Assembly: GCF_000003815.2 (NCBI RefSeq)
Contig: NC_049979.1
Span: 2,753,353-2,817,352, forward strand
DNA length: 64,000 nucleotides
DNA from: Branchiostoma floridae
Taxonomy: Eukaryota > Chordata > Leptocardii > Amphioxiformes > Branchiostomatidae
Direction of reading: 5' to 3'
Shown: in pieces, positions 26,601-38,600 of the stretch
How positions within the stretch are numbered: position 1 is the first letter of the stretch
How the letters are laid out: every line of letters starts with the position of its first letter
Position numbers and translations under genes: made by a program
The notes under the pieces: generated by a model
Databases searched by the model: none
Seen by the model: only the letters and a program-made list of their open reading frames with translations
Told to the model about the DNA's origin: nothing

Positions 26601-29600
26601 GCACATCTTATCCATATGAGTTTTATGCCCATTCTTTGTCAACGGGACTACTGATGTCAAGCATAAGCAGTGGGCCACCATTCTTTTAAAACACAGCTCT
26701 ATGAGTCTAGCTTTCTTTCTTTTCTAGCACTAAGTTTCCCATAGCCACGCCTAGTAGACAGTCTTTGATGATGTCAGTTAACACAGCAGCCAGGTCAGAA
26801 CCTGGAAACTTAGGTTATGAAAAAATATTGTCTTTTGGTGAGAAAATAGTGAATAATCATCCTGGCCAAATATACTTGAAAGATGCTATAATCTTTACTT
26901 ATATAATGCAATTTTTGTAACATCTGCTTGACTCTCAAAATAACAAAATCTCATAAGGCACTGTGCAGGTGCCAGGCTGCTATGTCTGCTGTAATGTCAT
27001 CGAAGGCATTAAATTTGATAACCCTAAGACATGAATCAGTAACATCAGAAGTGTGTATATTTTGTACAAACATTTAATGTTCATTGAATAATACTTGTTA
27101 TGGTAGAATGTAATCAGGAAATTTCATATTACAATTCGTATCACAAGCACCTTCAATGTAAACGACCCCAATGAACAAAAGAAATGGTAGTAAATCCACA
27201 GACTCAATGGAAGCGACCTTATATAGCCGTTTCAGCTACGTCATTTACAAATGCCAGGCACAAGCTACACAAATAAGCTGTCTTGCTGAATGGTCCATCA
27301 GGCTATTTCTCTCCCTTTGTCTGTATTGTCGTCTTTGTTTGTGCCACCTGTGCAGGTTCTCACATGACCTAACACAGCCATGTCTAAACTACACGTGTAA
27401 ACTAAAGCTGAACAATTCATAGCTTAAACATTTGAAGAGAAACGACAACAAACAAAGCATGTCATTAATTGAATACTGAGCACTTAAGAGGGGGGTCTAT
27501 ATGACCTTTTGCATAAAGCGTAATCTGCTGATTGAATTTCACATACTTAGTTACTAGCCAGACTGCAGACTAGGGTTGTCAGTGCATTCTACATATAGTG
27601 AAATTAGCACCTGAATATAGCTAAAGCAAAGCCATCATGCCAACTTTGGCCAGTTTTTGTTTGTTCATAAGATATAAAAGAACACAAAACAAGACAAATT
27701 TTTCTTATGGTTCCTGAAATAAATTTTGTAGCCTAACATTTGTCAGGCATTGCCAGGCACATTGTATTCAGCCATAGGCTGAGATTGCTTGATAAAATTA
27801 GAGAGTACTAATGGGAAGAATACTGAATTCTTTTCAATGCATGCAGAACTGGTAGGTATTTTATCACACAATGTCATGCATTTCTAACTTCCTGAAATTA
27901 ATATTTATCAGAAAATAACACCCCCTTCTGAAAATATAAATAGGACACCTTTAGGTGGACGTACGTGTCTGCACAATGTAAGTACAAATCTAAGAACAGT
28001 CAGTTTACCTGTGCCACTCTTTTGAAGACATCGATCACGAATGAGAAGCATGTTCCATGGACTCTCTGGAAGACAAAAAATGTCTGTTAAGTACCATAAA
28101 TTCATTTTTATTTTTGCAAGACTTAATTTCTCAGTTAAAAGGGGTTTTTGTAACCAGCACAAACATTTCATGATCACGATGATTCTCAAAATTATTCCAC
28201 ACTTATTCCAAACGATCATCCATGCCCAGGCGTCCCTACTCACTGTTTTCTCCTGCACATGAGAAGGAATGAGCCCAAATGCCATCAGAATAGCTATTCT
28301 TCCTCTATTCCTGGGTTATTGTAGTGCATTCTAGACATTCTCACTGCATTCCAGATATTTTTTAGTCACATTCTGGCAGGATTTCTGGCTTGCCGTTTTA
28401 GTTCTCCATCAAATGAGATCAGAATGTGTCGAATAATGTTGGAATGCCGTAGAATGCAGTAATACTGTAGTAAGAAAACACTTTGAATGTCATTTGATAT
28501 TTCTCCATTGCATTTACGCCCCGAAAGTTTTGAGCATGTCAAAAACTTTCGGGCCAGCCAAAAGAACGGGCACAAATATCTGGAATGCAGTGAGAATTTC
28601 TAGAATACACTACAAATTCCCAGGAATAGGAAAGAATTTTCATTCTGACGGCATCCCGGCTCATTCTTGCTCTCGTGTGGAAGGGCCTTAAAGGCTACTC
28701 ACTGTTATCTCCTGCACATCCGACTCCTCGAACTCGAAGGACAGCGCATCGTTCAGCCCGGTGGTCCAGTCGAAGGCGTCCACGAACCCGTCGCTGTCCT
28801 GGTCTATCTCCGTTATCAGCTCCCGGTTCTCCTCGTCTGTGTTCTGGGGACAGGGGACGGGGAGGTGAGATTAGCCTCTGTTGCAGTCTTTGATCATGAA
28901 CGGGGCTGTTTTTTACCAGTGCTCTCAGTGTAGATACACGATGTAAAGAGTTAACCAACAACAACCTGTTTGTACATATAATGACAACCACAGACAATTT
29001 TGTACAACTTTGTACAACTTTGTACAACACAAACTCTGTGATGTTTTAAGAAAAGGGAAGAGTCATGTAAACGTTAGATATAGTGATAGCATAGTTACAG
29101 ATGTATTGTTATTCAATTGTAATGCTACATGTTATAGTACTTAGTCTTTAGTATCCCATCATGGGATTTGCTGCATTTAGCCCACATGGGCAGGAACATG
29201 CAAATAAAGATCATTCACTATATTGGGGGTGGCAGAGTTGGTTCGCAATTTTCAACGTTGGCTAGGTTCTCTTGTGCCGGGAAAGGGAGTCTCGCCCCCT
29301 TGACTAGACAACCGAGACAACGTTGAAAGTCACACTGTGCCACAGTATTTGTGTGTGTGCGTATGTCACAGTATGTGTGTGTGTTTGTGTGTGTACCTTT
29401 GGCTTGAATATCCTAAAGAGCGTGACCAAATGTACGTACCTTTGGCTTGAGTATCCTGAACAACGTGAGCAAATGTACGTACCTTTGGCTTGAGTATCCT
29501 GAAGAGATTATACAAAAGTACATACCTTTGGCTTGAGTATCCTGAAGAGCGTGAGCAGTCTCTCGTCGTTGACTGCCAGCTGCCCCTCCCCCAGGGGGTC

Positions 29601-32600
29601 CAGCAGGTTCCACGCCTTCCCCAGCTCCGCCCGCTCCCGCGAGCGTTCCCGCTTCACGTGCTTCTTCGAGAACTCCCTACAGGGGAGAGAAGGAAATTGA
29701 CGTATGTGAACCTGAATCTGATTTAATCAACCAATGTACTGAGGAACTCCTGTACTATAGAACTCAACGGTACCAGAATATACACTGTCATGTAGTAGGG
29801 CTGTTCCTTGTATAACATGTTTCATCAATCAGTGACTGTAAAATTGACATCTACAATATACTTGGACAATATTGTACTGATAACTACCATTCCTTTAATT
29901 TGCTGTCCCCTCTCTAAACTTGTACGTTGAATCAGGTTGTGGATTTTAGATTCCTTCTCCCCGATGTTATCTTGATATCCAGTTGTAATATTCAAATATT
30001 TATGTTTTCCCAAGTAGGGAAAAACATAATTATTGTTCTTTTTCTAGTTAGAATAACTCCTAAAGGGTTGAGAAAGAAGGAAACGCACCAGTAGCTGTCC
30101 ACGATGATGGCCAGCAGGATGGCTGCTAAGAAGTACACTCCGACGTACAGGAAGATACCAAAGTACAGGAAGGCTGCCCGCTCCTTGTCAAAGGCCTTCA
30201 TCATGAAGTCCTGAAACACAAAAATTCATGATATACTACTGAAGTAAAGCCGGTTCAGCTTTATCCATTGACTTGACTTTGACTTTATTCAGATCCACTT
30301 TTAGCTATTACAACATTATGTTGCCAGCTATTCTTCCAGTGGTCTACATAAAATACATTAATACACGCACAACATTACATACATACAAACATAATATGTA
30401 CATTGCATCCATTGGGCAACCTATGTCTGTTATTTATGAAAACAGACTGTAAGGGGATATGAATTCAAAGAATGGTGGCTTCACATTGCAATGTTTCCAA
30501 CAAGTTGCAGTTTGAAACCACCATCTGGCAACTTCATATCCCCTTATGCCCTGATCTTAAAAACACTGGGTATGGGTTACACCAAAGTGGTTCCTACACT
30601 AAACTGGTAGCTACACTAAACCGGTTGCTACATCTAACTGATTGCTACACTAAACCAGTTGCTACATTTAACTGATTGCTACACTTAACTGGTTGCTACA
30701 TTTAACTGATTGCTACACTTAACTGGTTGCTACATTTAACTGATTGCTACACTTAACTGGTTGCTACATTTAACTGATTGCTACACTAAACTGGTTGCTA
30801 CACTTAACTGATTGCTACACTAAACCGGTTGCTACATTTAACTGATTGCTACACTTAACAGGTTACAACAATCTAAAGGCAACTTTTCAGTTCCCACAAC
30901 AACAAAATCATTAGATCACCAACCGGGTAGTTTTCTGTGGACAGCAGCACAAACAGCTGGAGAGAACTGGTCCCGATCTGGTCAAACACTCTGGGGGGAA
31001 AAAATATTGCGTTAAAATTCATCTGCTTTTATTAGCTAATGAAAATTTGACATCTTAAGATATTTTAGCTTTCTCTGATAGTTTTGGTCTTACTTAGCCT
31101 GGGTACCGTCTGGACAGTAGTTCACTCCGGCATTTATTATACACTGTACAAATTCGCTTTTGCTCTGACTTTTATCGTTCACTATATACAGTCGCTTCTC
31201 TAACGTCTAGAATTGGCCAAATTGTCCTGTTGTCATCAAACGAGCACTCTAGAACCCAATCCTCATTGACTGACATTACCACCAAAAGATCTGAATATAC
31301 AGTTCTCCAGACGGGTAGCAGAAGCGAACATAGGAGCGAAGTACTACCCAGATGGTACCCAGGTCTAGGTCTCACTCACATTGCAAAAAGAATTGCTCAA
31401 TCAACATGTGCGAACATGTATATAGGGCTCCCTTGGAAATCAGTTACTACGTTAACTGAAGGGACTACCCTAAAGATCAAGAATTAAATAAACAACTGTA
31501 TGTAAACTGCTAATAACAGTAGTGAAGAGCAAAGGCAAAGATGTGACTTACCCTGTATAAACGTCTGGATCATTGTCTGTACAGGTGCTGTAAAATAAAA
31601 GGGGAGAAGGTCACATAAGGTATTAGACCAGTTACAGGTAAGGATTGTAATTTTTGTTTTGCTGACATTCTCTTTTATCTTATATTGTACACCTAATCTT
31701 TTCTTGGCACCTATAGATATTTAAGTTGGGTGCACCAGTGTACCTATTCCCAAAAAGGATGCTTCCTCTTGAGCATTACGGTTTGAGTTCAACAGAAGCA
31801 CCACACAATACTGTAAATGCAGAAACTTTTGTGGTGGTTTAATGTTTGCGATTTTCGCGGTGGCCGCTTCACCGCGAACATTTTTTTGGGGCAATAAGAG
31901 ACTACAGTGCATGGTGCCAACGCGAACTTAAAACCACCGCAAAAAGCCCTTTTTCCCGATGTCGCAAAATTAAATCCCAGTGGACTTATATGCATTTACA
32001 GTACCATGTGGAGTGTGGGGTTGTGTGGCATAGTCGGCAGGTAACCCAGAGGTTCTGGGTTCAAATACTTTGGTGTGCCAACAATCTTGGGCCCTTGCGA
32101 AAGGCACTTTACCTGACTTTCCTCACTTTACTCCATTAAAAATGAGTACCTAGCTTCGGTTAGGGCTGTCCCTTGGATAGGACGTTAAATGGAGGTCCTG
32201 TGTTTGAGGAGAACAATACCTGGATATTGACAATATTCGGCACAGGACGGCCGTCACAAAACTACGAGTCAGTTGCCACAAATTACACATTGAAACCGGA
32301 AGACATAATTAACCGCACTCCTCTAGAACAACGAATATGTAGATACTGCAATCTAGATAAGTTAGAAGACGAACATCATTTTGTAGTAGAATGTAGTTTG
32401 TGCAAGAAAGAGAGAGCTGAACTCTACAGACTAATAGAACCCAAGTTCTCCCCACTTCATACAACTAAGTAATATAGACAAATTTATATTCCTTATGAAT
32501 CTGGACAAACCTTTACTTATAAAGCATATTATTCTGTTCTTACATTTTCAATATCACAAAGAAACGAGAAGAATCCGAATGTACGCAGTAGAATACGATT

Positions 32601-35600
32601 CTTGAGTAGTGTAGATTCATTGTATCATGTTGTATCGTTCGTTGTGACCTGTACTGAACCCAGTGGGTATGTATGTACAATAAAGGTCTTCATTCATTCA
32701 TTCATTCATTCATTAAAGACCACACCGCACTTATCGAAAAAAGTAGGGTCCTTCCTAGTGTGAGTGGATCAAATAATCTGTTGTGTTATGCCAGTTTAAC
32801 CACCTGCATATACAGGTTAGTGCAGGTAAATTTGGAGCTGTGCAGGTATTTCTGGTGTCTACCTGCACCTAACCTGCACTGGTCCATGTACTGGGTTTTT
32901 AGCTGCATTAAACTGATATAGCAATGGTTCCTGAACAATTTTAGTATGATTCATACTTCCCAAGTTCAGAGTGGTACAGGTAAAATACATCTGGTGCAGG
33001 TGATTTTCAATGTTACCTGCACCAGTGCAGGTATGCAGAAAACAGCATTTTGAGCCCTAAATACAAACAAACCAAAGAGAGCCCTACATGACGGTTGTAG
33101 CTGAGTTGGTGGTGCAGTTATCTTGGTAATACAAACAAACAAAAGAAAGCCCTACATGACGGTTGTAGCTGAGTTGGTGGTGCAGTTATCATGGTAATAC
33201 AAACAAACAAAAGAAAGCCCTACATGACGGTTGTAGCTGAGTTGGTGGTGCAGTTATCATGGTAATACAAAAAACAAAAGAAAGCCCTACATGACGGTTG
33301 TAGCTGAGTTGGTGGTGCAGTTATCTTGGTAATACAAACAAACCAAAGAAAGCCCTACATGACGGTTGTGGCTGAGTTGGTGGTGCAGTTATCATGGTAA
33401 TACAAACAAACAAAAGAAAGCCCTACATGACGGTTGTGGCTGAGTTGGTGGTGCAGTTATCATGGTAATACAAACAAACAAAAGAAAGCCCTACATGACG
33501 GTTGTAGCTGAGTTGGTGGTGCAGTTGTCGTGGTAGGCCTCCATGAAGATGTGCACACCGATGGCACTGAAGGTCAGGATGAAGACTAGGATGATCACAA
33601 ACACCTGCGCACAGGTAAATACACAACAAGACACAGGTAAATACACAACAAAATACACAGGTAAACACACAACAAAACACACTGTCAGGTAAATACACAA
33701 CAAAACACAGGTAAATACACAACAAGACACAGGTTAACACAGGTAAATACACAACAAAAACACAGGTAAATACACAACAAAACACAGGTAAATACGCAAC
33801 AAAACACACTGTCAGGTAAATACACAACAAAACACAGGTAAACACAGGTAAATATACTACAAAAACACAGGTAAATGCACAACAAGACACTCACCAGGTA
33901 AACACAACAAACACAGGTAAATACACAATGCTTGTTGGAATATCTTTTTACCCGTATGTCTAACTTTCATCGATGGTGGACCAGACAACTAATTGGGGAC
34001 AGCTAACTGGGACAGCTGGGATTGACCTCTGCTAGACAAAGCGTGACCAAGACAGTTGTAGAATATGATATATATATACAGTATACAATATGTATATGTA
34101 ATCTAACCATGGATAGTGAGTGAGTGTGAGTGAATATGACCGCAGTTGGAAGCTCCCTACATACCTTCCCCAGTTTGATAATGATGGACAGCAAGACGTC
34201 GAAGATGTGCCCCACGTTCTTGGCCTTACAGAGAAGCATGCCTGCCCGCAAGCACCGAAACGGCTGCGCTAACCTCTGTGGGAAAGGACACAAAACGTGG
34301 CATGGTTACTACATTCTTGGGAAATGTTGCAGTACTTTCTAGGCACAAAAATAGTACTTTATGAAAAAGGAAAAAAAAATCTCTTTGGCAGCAAAGTATG
34401 AATCCATTATTGTGTTATGCCGAAGGGCAGTTATACCGGCTATAACGTTATAGATACAGGACTGGTACAGATACAAAATCACTCTTTGTAAATGGCTTCT
34501 TACATCACAGAGGTGGTGGATTGCCCATGCCTTGACATACAGGTAGGCTAGATAGAATAGAGCTGGACAGTAGCAAAGTTGGGTATGTCAAATTTTTGTG
34601 TTGGAAATTACAGAATAGTCAACATTCCTTCAGAACTATTTTTTACCAAGCTGAACAGAGATGAACTTTAAAGACAAAGAATTCCTGTACCACACCATGT
34701 ACATTGTATATGTCTACTTTGAAGATCAGGAGACCTACCATAGAAATGGCTTCCTGTATGATGAGCATGATGAAGTCGAAGGTGAACATGCACACCAGAT
34801 AAAACTCCACTCTGTACACAGGAGGGAACACAGGTAACTACACACCCTTCCTGCTTTAGGTACATGTACTGTGGTAGGTAACTACAGATACTTAGGTATT
34901 GTGGTAGGTATTCTATGTACTATAATGTTTTGTTTCATCATCATAATTTCATTCAAATACAATTCAATGTCTACAACTGGATAAAATGGAAATTTACTTC
35001 CGGAAATTTCGAGTGACATCCATCACTTTTCCTTCGCGTCACTAGAATCAACTGGCAGAACAATTCAATACAAGTACAGCTAAACAAGAAAAACTGGTTG
35101 AACAAGTAAGTGGAGTAATGTTGGTGAATTCATAAGTTCAACCACGTCTGGTAGTAAGTCTGTGAGCTGCTTGCTTTTCTCTAAAGTTACACTACTATTA
35201 CCAACAGCATTAATCAAAATTGATTTACTGTTCTGAAAATAGTTTCATCAGGTTGCCAGATAATAGGATATAGGGAGTTTTCTTTTACACAACCAGCTCA
35301 TCTCAAATTAGCTGAAAATTTGATGCCTGTCAGACATCTTCCTCACAGCTTCTAACTGGAGTTCTCCTTTAAAAGGTCAGCTAGGGTGAGATTAACTAGT
35401 TGTGTAACATCCTCCTATGCAGGGACATCCAATGGCGAAATTGCCTGTCTGGATGTACCCTGCGTTCTCAAACGTCTGACCCTTAGTTCCTGCGGGCGTC
35501 ACCAAAAACCAGCTGTCAGCCAATCACAGAATAGGCCTTTCAGTTTTCAAAAGGGATCTTGCATATATAAGGTAAGCTCATTAATATTCATAAGCAGGGC

Positions 35601-38600
35601 GGTCAGGAACTAAGGGTGACAGTTGAGAAAGCAGGGTACATCCAGACACTGTCAGGCTGTTTCACCGTTGCATGTCCCTGTGTAGGAGGATAGTTGTAAA
35701 AGAAAACTCCTATATCCTATGATTTACAGTTCATTCTAATAAGGAACACTAAACAATGAAAATGTCCGACCTCATCCACTTGTTCTCGTCGAGCGCCCAG
35801 TAGACTCTCCAGGTCATGAAGGCCATGTGCAGGGCGATGTCCACATAGTAACACAGCAGGCAGAAGGAGGTGCCGATGTACACCCACCAGTTCATACTGC
35901 AGAACAACACAGAACACAGCACTCAGAGACGGCAGACTTCAACCCCACTGTCCGTGAATATTTTCAATCAGCTTGGCAAATGACTGGAAACACAGTTCTT
36001 TATTTGTGACTCTATCTCGTTGTTTTCGTGTTTGTTTGTTTGCTTCTGTGTACTTGCGATCCAGCGGTGATGTGCCCCAGACCTGTGGAGGCTCCCAGAA
36101 AGCCTACGTACAGTGTAGCAGTATGATTTATACCAGTCTGTGTTTGTTTATTTGTTTTTGTTTGTTTGCTTGCTTGTTTGGTTGTTTGGTTGTTTGTACT
36201 TTGAACCCAGCAGTGATGTGCCCCAGACCTGTGGAGGCTTCCAGAAAGCCTGCATGCAGTGTAGCAGTATGTTTGTTTGCTTGTTTGTTTATTTGCTTGT
36301 TTGTTTATTTGCTTGCTTGTTTGTTTGTTTGTTTGTACTTACGACCCAGCGGTGATGTGCTCCTGTGGAGGCTCCCAGAACGTCAGTGTGCAGTGCAGAA
36401 GGATGACCAGGTACAGAAACCGCTTGAACCAGCGATTACTTATAATGTAGAAACATCTGCAAAGGGGGAATACAGGGGGTTACACTTACAGTGGCCAGTT
36501 ATAAAACTAAATATATTTAAATAATCCATTACAAGCATTTATATCTTTGTTGCTAGGTCCCGTCAAATCTAAGGACATACTTTGGGATGGTCACAAAATC
36601 AGGATTGAAATTTATCACAATAAAGTACTTAAAAGAAAAAAATCACGGAAAAAGTCTGGGGCCAGCCAGGGATTCGAACCCAGGACCTTTAGAATAATTA
36701 GATCCTAAGTCAACAACTCTTACCACATGACCACCTTGCTACCAAAGGAATTTTCAATCATGTCTCGCCTTTGTGCCAATTTGGGCATCAAGATGGCACA
36801 AGACAACAAACTAGCATATAGTTTTAGAATATGAAAACCAGGGTTGGACAAGTCCACTAGTCTAATTGTCCTTGGCAAGTAAAAGTGACGATCGGGCAAG
36901 TGCATATACTACCCCACTTGCCGGATCGAGCGAGTAAGATTTTTCCATGATTTTGATTAACTAGTTACTTTTTAAAGTCAAGGTATCAAACTTTGGCCAA
37001 CATAGAAAAATAGAGCCGATAGTAAAAGAAGTCAATTGCTTGAAGTAAAAAAAAAAAGGCCTTTGAATTTCCAGCAAGTGAAAAGTTGGTTCTTGCAAGT
37101 CATTTTTGTATGTATCTGTATCTGTATCTGTTTCTAGCCGGTACAACCGCCCTTCGGTGTAACACACCAGCTTCCCAGGCACGCGGCTCGGCAGCAGTTG
37201 GTTATTTTTCGCTTAACGACCTGTCACACCTAGCTTTTGCACATCTATCTGCAATGTACTTGCCCAATAGGACAAGTGAGTTTTAGAAAACTTGTCCTAC
37301 CCTGAGAACCAAGAATTTACATTGTTGAGGCCTAGAGGATCGAGTTTGATCAAGTCTCACCTTTGTGCGAACTTGGGCTTGAAGATGGCGCGAGCTTTCC
37401 CGTACTTGCCTCGGCCGGCCAGGGCGTCGTCGATGTGAGCAGCAGCAAGTTTCAGCTCCCTGTTCTCTCCCTGCAGGTCCACAAACGTCTTGGTCAGCTC
37501 ATCGCTCTGGGGAGGAACAGGAAACACTGATAAGTTCTTTCAAGTTTGTTTGTTTGAGACCTTTGTTTATTCATGAAAGCTCATATCAGCCTGCAGGCCG
37601 CTTTTCATTGTGGTCATGAGGGAAGAGGCAAGGGCCAGCAAGACAAAGTATAACAGAGATACAGTTTACATCATATGTCCTAATGAGTCTTATAAGCAGG
37701 CTTTTAGCTAGGATTTTATAATAGGGCGTCCAAACTTACTGGTGAGTCGCAGTAAGTGACTATTGTAGGAGGGGTCTGGGGGCATCCACCTTCCATGGTG
37801 CAGAGTTTTTGATGATTTTAGGTTTAAAAAGTGCATTCTAAGGTATCCCAAGAGGCAAAAATACACAATGTACTGTTACAGATATCACAGTAGAAGACTG
37901 TGACCACAGATGACCTGGTTGCATCCCTGGTCAATCAGAATTTCATGCTTGTCAGAGGATTTTCTCCCCAGAATAGGGCGTCCAGGGGCATCAAATTTCT
38001 TGTTATTCTAAGAAAAGGGCGTCCAGATGACGCGTTGACGCATGCCTGGCTAAAAGCCTGCTTATAAGTCTATAAGTCTATACAAACAATTTTAACATAC
38101 ATTGTACAAAATATATGATAGTGAGAGCTGCTATATGATTTCAGTCCGTTCATTTTGGTCATTCCCGTTACTTTAGGAGTACCTTAAAGAAGCTATAGTT
38201 GGGGGTTTGCGGTGGTACTATTCCAAATGTCATACCTGGGCAGAGGTCTAGCCTATGTAAAACCTGACAGATTTAAGTATAAATCTGAGCAAAATTATCG
38301 GGTAAAATAGGGGAAAAAATACCATAAGATGAGTGTGACAGCACCCTTATTCCATCATCTGAGGGTACTATATCTGATGCAGGAGCGCGCAATGTCGCTC
38401 GCACAAGGCAGACATTTTTAGTAGTCAATGACAGAACTTTGTACGGGATGACAGAAGAAGGAAGAATTCTGTAGTGCGGTAGAAATGCAATGGAAAGGCA
38501 CATTTGCAGTGTCATTATTTCACGGGTCAGAGGTCACCATGAAAACTGCAAAAACAAAACCACCAAAATTACTGTCTACAAGACAGTCGCACAAAAATAT

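Noticed and set aside
33423-33894. Cysteine-rich 155-codon minus-strand frame (VFVVYLPVFTCV repeats)
   Set aside because: Produced by the CACAGGTAAATAC minisatellite; only the part at 33495-33604 is a real exon.
36140-36355. Cys/Phe/Val-rich frames (LFVCLFVC)
   Set aside because: Arise from the TTTG-type microsatellite between the exon 3 copies.
36658-36740. Functional tRNA gene
   Set aside because: Good B-box, but the acceptor and anticodon stems do not pair; kept only as a tRNA-like pseudogene or SINE head.
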